The notes: generated from the sequence alone by a model not told the origin. A stretch of DNA of 5,680 nt from an uncultured Chlorobiota bacterium (GCA_947311265.1 CAMZKQ010000002.1:1-5680), one strand, 5' to 3'. Counted from the first letter of the stretch, positions 1 through 5,680 are shown. Program-made: numbers and translations.

Positions 1-20
1 GGTGGCGGTGGCGGTGGTGG
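1..20 (-). repeat. Proline-codon repeat at window edge
   Basis: On the minus strand these bases are a run of CCA and CCG codons giving at least six consecutive prolines at the end of the visible membrane protein. Such tracts usually link folded domains in envelope proteins. The run continues past the edge, so its true length is unknown. Short GC-rich triplet repeats are also places where assemblies can break. Confidence 0.6.
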
Positions 21-1286
21 CTTCACACTTAGCGGGATAGTCCGTTTGGCTTGTGTATCCAAACTTGTTGATAAGCGATTTGCAACTTTTGAAGCATTGG
101 TAATGAAGCCGAATTTGCTTGCTTTTATGGATATTTTATCGGTTGGCATTACGCCTGCAATCATAAATGTACCGTTGCCGTTGCTCATTTGTGTGCCTTT
201 GGATTTCCCGTTTATAATTATTGCGTTGGAAACGCCTGCTAGGGCAGTTCCTTTGTTGCCATCTATATTTTTAAACGTTAGATTTTGTGTTTTTGGTCGC
301 ATATATATTGTGCGTTGGTTGTCGCTCAATTTTACATACTTCATTACTTGCATTGCTACTGTGGTGGTATCAAAATAGAAGACTCGCTTGGCTTTTATGT
401 GCATATTTTTAATGACGTGTACATCGTTAAATGCCCCCTTCCCTACTCCATTGGTGTTTGTTTTTACGGTAAGCGAGTAATTGTCAATAATTAAAGTTGC
501 CACGGCATTTGGTAGGGCTTGCTTGGTAACTAAGTCTTTTATGTAGAAACGCACCATACTTTTTATTGGTTTTAGCTTTAAAGTTCGCTCTTCTGGTTGC
601 TCGTACAGTGTAATTACGCCTTGTGCGATGGTGTCGGCAGAGTAGCCCGTTTGGCTAGCGACTAAAACGACATTGGAGCAGTAGGGTAAATTTTCAAAAA
701 TGACCATTCCGTTGGCATCAGTTTTGCCCTCTTTGGTAGTGCCATCGTCGTATTTTGCAATTACTTTTGCTTCGGGTATTGGTTCGTTATCGTCCTTATC
801 AACTACTTTAAAATCAAGTGTATATACTCGTGTAGGGAGTTTTAGTTCGGTAATTTTGCCGTCTTTTAAATCTGCAAATTTGGGCATAAGGCTATCGCCC
901 ATATAGCAGCGGTTGGTGGCCGTTACTGTGGTTAAATCGCTGCCATAGAAAAGTTGGGTAAAGAGGCTATAAGACACTCTGGAAAAGCGAACTAAGCCCT
1001 CGGTATTTGTGGTGTCTTGCCTATGGATAGTATCCAAGGTAAAGAAGCTACCATCTGCATATAAATCCCTATCCAGAAAAGAAAAATTTACAAAAGTGCC
1101 TTTTAATACTTCGCCAGATGCTGCATTTGTGGTTTTAAAAACCACTTCTTTTTCAAACCTCATCAATAAAATAAGTGGCAAAAGTAGTAGTAAAAACCAG
1201 AGCAACCACCAGAAGCTCTTTTTTTTGAGTGTAAGTATATGCTCCACCGAGCTATCCTGAAATGTAAATGATTTCGATGTTTTCAT
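1..1286 (-). CDS. Membrane-anchored protein with tandem carboxypeptidase-regulatory-like modules, 3' end missing
   Basis: The minus strand is open from an ATG at 1286-1284 to the left edge: 428 full codons and no stop. Residues 25-42 (FWWLLWFLLLLLPLILLM) form one hydrophobic helix preceded by KKK, so I infer a short cytoplasmic N-terminus and a periplasmic or exposed body. The body reads as four beta-sandwich-like modules, roughly 46-151, 153-240, 244-331 and 333-422. Each opens with a hydrophobic strand and has an Asn/Asp-Gly turn (NTEG 94-97, DANG 190-193, NTNG 277-280, NGNG 369-372). Module two (VVDKDDNEPIPEAKV, then TDANG) is the most typical of the carboxypeptidase-regulatory-like fold. 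Residues 423-428 are all proline and probably begin a linker to an unseen domain. No good Shine-Dalgarno precedes the ATG. Role unknown; an envelope structural or adhesion part is only a guess. The gene is divergent from the TPR gene. Coding is firm, function is not. Confidence 0.85.
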   Translation of the reverse strand, partial: MKTSKSFTFQDSSVEHILTLKKKSFWWLLWFLLLLLPLILLMRFEKEVVFKTTNAASGEVLKGTFVNFSFLDRDLYADGSFFTLDTIHRQDTTNTEGLVRFSRVSYSLFTQLFYGSDLTTVTATNRCYMGDSLMPKFADLKDGKITELKLPTRVYTLDFKVVDKDDNEPIPEAKVIAKYDDGTTKEGKTDANGMVIFENLPYCSNVVLVASQTGYSADTIAQGVITLYEQPEERTLKLKPIKSMVRFYIKDLVTKQALPNAVATLIIDNYSLTVKTNTNGVGKGAFNDVHVIKNMHIKAKRVFYFDTTTVAMQVMKYVKLSDNQRTIYMRPKTQNLTFKNIDGNKGTALAGVSNAIIINGKSKGTQMSNGNGTFMIAGVMPTDKISIKASKFGFITNASKVANRLSTSLDTQAKRTIPLSVKPPPPPP

Positions 1287-1381
1287 ATAATAATATAAGT
1301 TAAATTTTATTTATTTTAGTATTCTGTCTTGTTTTGTTATTGCTTTTTCCTCCTAATTTAAGGTATTTAAAACTCATTTTC

Positions 1382-1543
1382 TCAACTCTTTGAGTCGTTT
1401 TCTATCAATACTTTCTGCTCCGAGAGTTGGTTTTTCTGCTTTCGAATTTCTTTTTTACTAAGTGCTAACTTTTCGTATCTACGCTTAATCGCTAAATCTT
1501 TATTGCGAGGTATTGAATAATTTATAAAATTAAAGAATAAAAA
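1382..1543 (-). other. Startless open frame, possible remnant or leader peptide
   Basis: On the minus strand a frame of 53 codons runs from just after a TAG (1546-1544) to a TGA (1384-1382). It has no ATG, GTG or TTG in a useful position; the only near-starts are ATA and ATT codons. Its middle and end read like a charged amphipathic helix (RRYEKLALSKKEIRKQKNQL), which is more protein-like than expected from such AT-rich spacer. It lies just downstream of a minus-strand promoter candidate and upstream of the membrane-protein gene, so it would fall in that gene's 5' leader. It may be the decayed tail of an old gene, a chance frame, or a short gene with a rare start. I do not recognise it. Confidence 0.15.
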
Positions 1544-1552
1544 CTAATATCA

Positions 1553-1588
1553 CAAAGATATTCTAAAAATTTAATCTTTAGTTTTCAA
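1553..1588 (-). promoter_or_regulatory. Weak promoter candidate for the membrane-protein gene
   Basis: Read on the minus strand, TATCTTTG (1560-1553) fits the Bacteroidota -7 consensus TAnnTTTG exactly. A TTG (1588-1586) stands upstream, but the gap of 25 bases is longer than the usual 17-23. Transcription would start near 1545 and leave a leader of about 260 bases before the ATG at 1286. The -7 box overlaps the inverted repeat AATATC-ACAAA-GATATT (1546-1562), which could be an operator or chance in AT-rich DNA. Confidence 0.25.
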
Positions 1589-1703
1589 TAGAGCTTGAAA
1601 AGGCGTTATAAAGTAAAAAAAAGAAGACTTTTATTAAGAATAGCACAAAATAAGTAAAGTACACTTGGAATATCTGCTAAAATTTAACTTTTTACTCACT
1701 TAG

Positions 1704-1736
1704 TTGCCTGATTTACAAAACATTTTTTTATGTTTG
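1704..1736 (+). promoter_or_regulatory. Bacteroidota-type promoter for the TPR gene
   Basis: TTG at 1704-1706 and TATGTTTG at 1729-1736 are separated by 22 bases and match the Bacteroidota housekeeping pattern TTG-N(17-23)-TAnnTTTG. Transcription would start around 1742-1744, leaving a leader of about 30 bases before the GTG at 1772 or about 70 before the ATG at 1814. This is the best promoter match in the window. Confidence 0.55.
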
Positions 1737-1753
1737 TGTATCAATTCTGGAAA

Positions 1754-1782
1754 GTACAAGGATAAGGAATTGTGTACAAGGA
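1754..1782 (+). repeat. 9-bp direct repeat GTACAAGGA at the TPR gene start
   Basis: GTACAAGGA occurs at 1754-1762 and again at 1774-1782, with a 20-base period of nearly two helical turns. The first copy's AAGGA (1758-1762) lies 9 bases before the GTG at 1772 and is a plausible ribosome binding site. The second copy lies just inside the reading frame if that GTG is used. It may be an operator-like pair or chance. Confidence 0.35.
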
Positions 1783-3220
1783 AACTCAAAAATCAAACAT
1801 TAAGGCACTGCACATGGAACTAAGTTTTAGCGACTATGGTTTTTCATTGAGCAAAAAATCGGTAAGTGCGTATGAAAAAATGCTAAAAAATGGGCAACAA
1901 ATTTATTTTGAAGTTGCTGAATTAGAAAGCATTATAGATTATTACACTTTACAGCAGCGTACCAACGACATTGCAAAAGCAATTGAGTATGCAACGACTT
2001 TGCACCCAAAATCTATTCAGCTTTCGCTGAAAAATATTGGCTGGCTCGTGGAAACAAAACGTTACGAACACGCACTTTCTATATTGGAAGATATGGAACG
2101 CACTCACCCCAAATTTTCAGACATCTATTTATATAGAGGCATTATTTTTGCCCACTTGGGCAAAATTATTGAAGCCGAATCTGAATTTTATTACTCGCAA
2201 GAACTTGCCGAGGATATTCAAGAAGATTTTGAAACTGTTGTGGGGCTTACATTTGAACAAGCCAAGCAGTACAAATCGGCTTTGAAATTTTATCGTGCAG
2301 TACTCTCCAACACCCCCAAAAACACATTCATACTCTACCATGCAGCGGTTTGCTCCGAGCAAGATAAAAACTACCGAAAAGCAATTGCCTACTACGAAAG
2401 TTATTTAGAAGAAAAACCTGATGCCCATAAAATATGGTATAATTGTGGCGTTTTGCACGAAAAACTAGGCAATGATAAAAAAGCCCAAACTGCTTATGAT
2501 TTTGCCTTAGCTATTTCACCTGAATTTACTGACGCAAAATATAACAAAGCGGTGCTTTGTTTTCGGAATAAAGACTACCTAGCAGCCGCTAAACTATATA
2601 AAGAATGCCTAGCTAAAAACCCCACAGATGTTAGTTTAACTTGCTATTTAGCAGAAACTTATGCCGAAGCAAAAAACTACAAATCCGCTAATTTATTTTA
2701 CAAAAAAGCAATTGAACTTTGCCCTGAATACCAATTGGCTTGGCAAGGTCTTGCCGAGATTTCTTTTAAGCAAGGCAATTATAACGACACCCTTATTTAT
2801 ATCGAAAAGTGCCTATCAATAGACCCTAAAAATGCTGAATATCAATATATTGCAGCAATTTCATTAATTGGCTTAGGCGAGTTAAATAAGGCGGCTGAAA
2901 AATTTATGGAGGCGATTTCTACTTTTCCTCAAAATTATCGCTACTGGATTGAGTATGCCGATATGCTGCACCAATACGCTAGTGCTAAAAAGGCCGAAGA
3001 AGCACTTCGCATAGCCATTTCTGCGATGCCCAACTGCGACCGCATAAAGTACAGGCTAGCAGCATATTTGCTAATCGCAAATCAAAAAAAAGAAGCTGCT
3101 TTTTACCTTAGAAATGCCGTTTTACGCAGCCCTAAACTATCCCATTATTTCACCTCCTTTAAGGAAGAAGTAAAATCTGAGCAGTTTCTACTAAATATTG
3201 CACACTCGCTTGAGGGCTAG
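1772..3220 (+). CDS. Tetratricopeptide repeat (TPR) protein
   Basis: This 482-residue protein consists almost wholly of TPR helices, a protein-protein interaction scaffold. After an N-terminal segment of about 60 residues, TPR-like repeats run to about residue 455. The proline closing each repeat falls at residues 182, 216, 250, 284, 318, 352, 386, 420 and 454, exactly 34 apart. P79 and P113 keep the same spacing earlier, and the stretch between 113 and 182 is less regular. No signal peptide or membrane helix is visible, so it is probably cytoplasmic. Similar soluble TPR proteins are common in Bacteroidota; the partner is unknown. The start is uncertain: the GTG at 1772 has AAGGA 9 bases upstream, while the in-frame ATG at 1814 would remove 14 residues (giving MELSFSDYG) and is also credible. 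It probably has its own promoter at 1704-1736. A hairpin separates it from mutA 84 bp later, so co-transcription is uncertain. Confidence 0.9.
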   Translation: MYKETQKSNIKALHMELSFSDYGFSLSKKSVSAYEKMLKNGQQIYFEVAELESIIDYYTLQQRTNDIAKAIEYATTLHPKSIQLSLKNIGWLVETKRYEHALSILEDMERTHPKFSDIYLYRGIIFAHLGKIIEAESEFYYSQELAEDIQEDFETVVGLTFEQAKQYKSALKFYRAVLSNTPKNTFILYHAAVCSEQDKNYRKAIAYYESYLEEKPDAHKIWYNCGVLHEKLGNDKKAQTAYDFALAISPEFTDAKYNKAVLCFRNKDYLAAAKLYKECLAKNPTDVSLTCYLAETYAEAKNYKSANLFYKKAIELCPEYQLAWQGLAEISFKQGNYNDTLIYIEKCLSIDPKNAEYQYIAAISLIGLGELNKAAEKFMEAISTFPQNYRYWIEYADMLHQYASAKKAEEALRIAISAMPNCDRIKYRLAAYLLIANQKKEAAFYLRNAVLRSPKLSHYFTSFKEEVKSEQFLLNIAHSLEG

Positions 3221-3245
3221 TAAAATTTTAATTTTCAAAAAAGAC

Positions 3246-3281
3246 TTTTCTTTAAAAATAAAATATTATTTTTGAAGAAAA
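3246..3281 (+). terminator. AT-rich 16-bp hairpin between the TPR gene and mutA
   Basis: The arms TTTTCTTTAAAAATAA (3246-3261) and TTATTTTTGAAGAAAA (3266-3281) pair over 16 bases, with one G-U wobble and an AATA loop. It begins 25 bases after the TPR stop. Position suggests a terminator, but the stem has almost no GC and no U tract follows, so it is not a classic intrinsic terminator. It could stabilise the mRNA 3' end or be a protein-binding inverted repeat, since a mutA -7 candidate lies in its right arm. Confidence 0.4.
3267..3274 (+). promoter_or_regulatory. Candidate -7 promoter element for mutA
   Basis: TATTTTTG fits TAnnTTTG and would start transcription near 3280, about 25 bases before the mutA ATG at 3305. 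There is no TTG at the right distance upstream; TTTT at 3246-3249 is the nearest equivalent with 17-base spacing. In such AT-rich DNA the match may be chance, so mutA may instead be read from the TPR promoter. AGGA at 3288-3291, 13 bases before the ATG, is a distant and weak ribosome binding site. Confidence 0.25.
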
Positions 3282-3304
3282 TTACTTAGGATTAATTTTT
3301 CAAA

Positions 3305-3718
3305 ATGGTAAAAAAAAGACTTTTTCAAGATTTCGAGCCCACTTCTACAAGCGACTGGGAAGCCGCTATACACAAGGATTTAAAAGGTAGCGATTACAAT
3401 AAACGGCTAGTTTCAAAAACAATAAGTGATATTGAAATTGCACCCTACTATCGCAAAGAAAATTTAGACGGTTTAGAGTATTTACAAAGCCTTCCTGGTC
3501 AATTCCCGTACACAAGGGGCACAAATACGAAAAGAAAAACAACTTACATTCGGCAAGATATTAATGTTGAAACCGAAATTTTAGCCAACAAAAAAGCGAT
3601 TCGCCTTATAGAAGAAGGTGTAACTTCAATCGGATTTATTTTTAACCCAGATTTTAAAACAAATAAAGCCACACTTAAAAATTTATTACACTCTATTAAT
3701 ATTGAAATATTGAATTGA
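3305..3718 (+). CDS. mutA: Methylmalonyl-CoA mutase small subunit, N-terminal part (split gene)
   Basis: This 137-residue frame carries the N-terminal arm of the small (non-catalytic) subunit of methylmalonyl-CoA mutase. That heterodimer interconverts succinyl-CoA and (R)-methylmalonyl-CoA using adenosylcobalamin bound by the large subunit. Family hallmarks are WEAAIHKDLKG (18-28), PYYR (47-50), GLEYLQSLPGQFPYTRG (56-72) and IRQDI (82-86). The ATG at 3305 gives the usual short start before the DWEAAIHKDL motif. The frame ends at TGA 3716-3718 after NIEILN, exactly where intact proteins continue into an LNFSG-like strand. The next frame supplies LNFSG from a TTG overlapping this stop by four bases. 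Alone this piece lacks the barrel and should not make a working subunit. With the next frame it gives about 617-619 residues, which is normal for the family. The family call is firm; whether the gene is broken is open. Confidence 0.88.
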   Translation: MVKKRLFQDFEPTSTSDWEAAIHKDLKGSDYNKRLVSKTISDIEIAPYYRKENLDGLEYLQSLPGQFPYTRGTNTKRKTTYIRQDINVETEILANKKAIRLIEEGVTSIGFIFNPDFKTNKATLKNLLHSINIEILN

Positions 3719-3719
3719 A
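3710..3719 (+). repeat. (TTGAA)2 tandem repeat at the mutA frame break
   Basis: TTGAA occurs twice in tandem (3710-3714, 3715-3719), with a third copy nearby at 3702-3706 and five T's at 3720-3724. The upstream frame stops inside this repeat (TGA 3716-3718) and the downstream frame opens at its second TTG (3715). Losing one unit joins the two frames as ATA TTG AAT TTT TCA. A 5-bp unit is not a multiple of three, so each unit change shifts the frame. Confidence 0.7.
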
Positions 3720-5163
3720 TTTTTCAGGCGAATTGTTTTTTGAAACACTAATCAGTCAGTTGGTTAATTTTATTGAAAAGCAAAACATAAAGTCCGAAAA
3801 AGTCAATGCCTTTTTTGAGTTTGACCCCATGGCCTACCGTTCTATAAATGGGCAATGTTTCCCACATGGCGAAGGCAATGGCATGCAAAAAATAAAACGA
3901 TTACTTGTCGCAACTCATGGTATTAGTGGTATAAAAATACTTGGTGCCAATGCCTCTATTTTTCCTAATGCGGGCAGTAGCCCCGCACAGGAACTCGGCT
4001 TTGCACTAGCAATGGGGGCGGATTATTTGGCAAAAGCCAGTAATGCAAAGCTCCCACTTGAAGCACTTGTGCCACGTATGGCCTTTACGTTTTCCGCTGG
4101 GGCGGAATATTTTATTGAAATTGCAAAACTAAGGGCAGCCCGCTTACTTTGGGCAAAAATTGTTGAGCAATATGTTCCTGAAAACCCAAAAATTGGGAAA
4201 ATGTATATCAAATCGATAAACACACAGTTTAACAAAACACTCTACGACCCACATGTGAATACTTTGCGAAGCACAACCGAGGCAATGGCAGCAATAATTG
4301 GAGGTTGCAATGCTTTACAAATTTTGCCTTATGATTATACCTTCTCCGAAGGAAATGATTTTTCGGCACATATTGCAAAAAATATTGCCATTATTTTAAA
4401 TGAAGAAGCCTATTTTAATCAACCGCAAGATAGCTCGGCAGGCGCATATTATATCGAAAACCTGACGGATAAAATGGCCGAAAAAGCATGGGCTATATTT
4501 TTAGATATAGAACAAAATGGGGGCTTTGTAAAATCCATTAAAGCCAATTATATCCAACAAAAAATTGAAGCAATAGCCCAATTGCGGTATAATAAATTTG
4601 CCCGGAAACAAGATGTTTTACTGGGTACTAATCAATACCCAAATCAAAATGAAACAGTAAATCAGTATCTAAAAAAGACAAAAAATATTGATTTTACGGC
4701 AAGTAATAGCCTGCCTTTAAATAGCTTTCGGTTAGCAGCACCTTACGAAAAAATACGCCTTGATGTTGAACAATCGGGCTATCGCCCGAAGGTATTTTTG
4801 CTTACATTTGGCAATTTAGCTATGCGAAAAGCAAGGGCTTCTTTTGCAGCCAACCATTTGGCGGTTGCTGGTTACGAAATTATTGAGAATACTATATTTT
4901 CATCGCTGGAAGAGGCCACCAAAGAAAGCCTGCGGCTAAATGCTGATATAACTGTACTTTGTAGTTCTGATACCGAATACGAAATGGCTTACCCGAAGGT
5001 AAAGCAACTGATTGGGAAACAGTCAATTATACTAATAGCAGGAAATATTACTGATGAGCTAAAGGCACTATTTGATACCGAGTCGGATTATTCAATAAGT
5101 GCAAAATCTATTCTTTTGGAAGATTTACAAACGCTTCAAAATCGCTTAGCAAAAAGGGGATAA
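3715..5163 (+). CDS. mutA: Methylmalonyl-CoA mutase small subunit, barrel and C-terminal domain (split gene)
   Basis: This 482-residue frame holds the rest of the small subunit. Residues 1-340 form the mutase-type TIM barrel, with NFSG (2-5), AQELGFALAMGADYL (91-105), AFTFSAGAEYFIEIAKLRAA (123-142), TEAMAAIIGGCNALQILPYD (188-207) and SSAGAYYIENL (240-250). Residues about 355-480 are a B12-domain-like fold, with FGNLAMRKAR (365-374) where cobalamin binders carry DxHxxG; this loss is normal for the small subunit. Conservation looks even throughout, with no internal stops, so there is no sign of long decay. The TTG at 3715 overlaps the upstream stop as TTGA, which would allow coupled re-initiation; the next ATG (residue 39) would cut the first barrel strand. 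The catalytic partner mutB is expected downstream but is absent; the next gene is convergent, 6 bp away. Alternatives are a frameshift mutation or a sequence error. Confidence 0.9.
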   Translation: MNFSGELFFETLISQLVNFIEKQNIKSEKVNAFFEFDPMAYRSINGQCFPHGEGNGMQKIKRLLVATHGISGIKILGANASIFPNAGSSPAQELGFALAMGADYLAKASNAKLPLEALVPRMAFTFSAGAEYFIEIAKLRAARLLWAKIVEQYVPENPKIGKMYIKSINTQFNKTLYDPHVNTLRSTTEAMAAIIGGCNALQILPYDYTFSEGNDFSAHIAKNIAIILNEEAYFNQPQDSSAGAYYIENLTDKMAEKAWAIFLDIEQNGGFVKSIKANYIQQKIEAIAQLRYNKFARKQDVLLGTNQYPNQNETVNQYLKKTKNIDFTASNSLPLNSFRLAAPYEKIRLDVEQSGYRPKVFLLTFGNLAMRKARASFAANHLAVAGYEIIENTIFSSLEEATKESLRLNADITVLCSSDTEYEMAYPKVKQLIGKQSIILIAGNITDELKALFDTESDYSISAKSILLEDLQTLQNRLAKRG

Positions 5164-5169
5164 TCTAGG

Positions 5170-5680
5170 TTATACTTTTACTCCAATAACTAAGATGTCA
5201 TCAATTTGGTCGCTTACACCATCTCTCCATTTTTCGATGGTTTTGTCTAGGTACTCCCCTTGCTTTTGCATAGGTAAATGGTTTATTTTAACAAGGATTT
5301 TCTTAAAACGCCCGGTCATAAATTTTTTGCCACGTCGCCCGCCGAACTGGTCGGCATAACCGTCGGAAAATACATAGAGGCTATCGCCTTTTACGAGCTC
5401 AACTTCGTGGGTGGTAAATAGTTTTTCGTCTGGCTCATACTCGTATATGCCGATAGGCATTCTGTCTGCATTTACTTGTACAACTTCCTCATCTCTAACA
5501 ATATAGAGTGGGTTGAATGCTCCTGAAAATTGCAATTTTAAGGTTTCTCTATCGAGGATACAAAGGGCAATATCCATTCCATCTTTTGCTTCATGTACTT
5601 CTCCGGTTTGGTGGAGTGCTGTAATTATTTTGTTCCGAAGTTGGTCTAAAATCATTGAGGCGGTTAATTGCTCATCAGTA
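5170..5680 (-). CDS. SpoIIE-type PP2C serine/threonine phosphatase, C-terminal part
   Basis: The minus strand is open from the right edge to a TAA at 5172-5170, giving 169 residues of the C-terminal half of a SpoIIE/RsbU-type metal-dependent phosphatase. The ATG at 5655-5653 is internal, because the frame stays open through TDEQLTAS to the edge. Numbering from that Met, visible motifs are HQTGEVHEAKDGMDIALCIL (15-34), LQFSGAFNPLYIVR (41-54), MPIG (66-69), the metal-site SDGYADQFGG (97-106) and the terminal DQIDDILVIGVKV (149-161). The aspartates of SDG and DD are the expected metal ligands in this family, so the visible part looks catalytically intact. The N-terminal catalytic motifs and any sensor region (GAF, TPR or 7TM types are common in Bacteroidota) lie outside. 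The likely role is dephosphorylating a regulatory protein such as an anti-anti-sigma factor; the target is unknown. It converges on mutA with 6 bp between the stops. Confidence 0.9.
   Translation of the reverse strand, partial: TDEQLTASMILDQLRNKIITALHQTGEVHEAKDGMDIALCILDRETLKLQFSGAFNPLYIVRDEEVVQVNADRMPIGIYEYEPDEKLFTTHEVELVKGDSLYVFSDGYADQFGGRRGKKFMTGRFKKILVKINHLPMQKQGEYLDKTIEKWRDGVSDQIDDILVIGVKV

Larger units (their letters stand above)
1287..1771. other. Divergent AT-rich intergenic region
   Basis: This 485-bp stretch lies between two divergently transcribed genes. I see no tRNA, rRNA, insertion sequence or convincing gene with a start codon. It holds a plus-strand promoter candidate for the TPR gene (1704-1736), a weaker minus-strand candidate (1553-1588) overlapping a small inverted repeat, a 53-codon minus-strand open frame without a start (1382-1543), and a 9-bp direct repeat beside the TPR start (1754-1762 and 1774-1782). 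A second, weak minus-strand promoter possibility is TTG (complement of 1383-1385), 17 bases, then TACCTTAA (complement of 1358-1365). Confidence 0.6.

Noticed and set aside
46..1260. Several plus-strand open frames (46-378, 285-494, 700-906, 1009-1260)
   Set aside because: They are antisense to a continuous 428-codon minus-strand frame that has a membrane helix and repeated modules; their translations show no domain features.
1349..1354. Perfect AGGAGG on the minus strand
   Set aside because: No start codon follows at a usable distance, and the membrane-protein ATG is over 60 bases away; it looks fortuitous.
1300..1377. 25-codon minus-strand frame beginning ATG AGT TTT
   Set aside because: It has no ribosome binding site, lies in very AT-rich spacer, and its translation has no recognisable feature.
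1287..1771. tRNA, small RNA or CRISPR array in the intergenic region
   Set aside because: No cloverleaf, no regularly spaced repeats and no GC-rich structured segment is visible.
2037..2362. Open frames inside the TPR gene (2037-2285 plus, 2129-2362 minus)
   Set aside because: They are out-of-frame shadows of the TPR coding sequence, which has a clear repeat register.
3701..3720. Programmed -1 ribosomal frameshift in mutA
   Set aside because: A slip from AAT to TTG would give a product of the right length, but there is no X-XXY-YYZ slippery heptamer and no obvious downstream stem, so coupling, mutation or error is favoured.
4023..4235. Minus-strand open frame inside mutA
   Set aside because: It is antisense to the conserved mutase barrel and shows no features of its own.
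5653..5655. ATG as the start of the phosphatase gene
   Set aside because: The frame stays open upstream to the window edge and the phosphatase domain would lack its N-terminal motifs, so this Met is internal.

Overview
The window looks like chromosomal DNA from a member of the Bacteroidota. It is AT-rich, and the non-coding parts are more AT-rich than the genes. The best promoter candidate matches the phylum's TTG / TAnnTTTG pattern, and strong Shine-Dalgarno sites are scarce. The gene types also fit: a long TPR protein, a heterodimer-type methylmalonyl-CoA mutase small subunit, a SpoIIE-type PP2C phosphatase and a membrane-anchored protein with carboxypeptidase-regulatory-like beta-sandwich repeats. 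I cannot name the genus.

Layout. Positions 1-1286 (minus strand) hold the first 428 residues of a single-pass membrane protein with about four beta-sandwich modules; it runs off the left edge inside a proline tract. Positions 1287-1771 are a divergent, AT-rich intergenic region with a plus-strand promoter candidate for the next gene, a weaker minus-strand candidate and an open frame without a start codon. Positions 1772-3220 (plus) encode a 482-residue TPR protein with a very regular 34-residue repeat. An 84-bp gap follows, with a 16-bp AT-rich hairpin. Positions 3305-5163 (plus) encode the methylmalonyl-CoA mutase small subunit, split into two frames that overlap by four bases (TTGA). Six bases later, on the minus strand, lies the C-terminal part of a SpoIIE/PP2C phosphatase (5170-5680), cut by the right edge.

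How the genes relate. No single pathway joins them. The mutase small subunit would pair with a catalytic large subunit (mutB), which is not directly downstream as it usually is. The TPR protein and phosphatase are general scaffold and signalling types with no visible partner here.

The strongest observation is the split mutA. Both halves look well conserved, the break lies at a (TTGAA)2 tandem repeat, and removing one unit, or gaining one base, would restore a single frame of normal length. It could be a sequencing or assembly error, a recent mutation, a slippage-switchable locus, or a true two-cistron arrangement. I see no sign of a defence system, CRISPR array, phage or insertion sequence.
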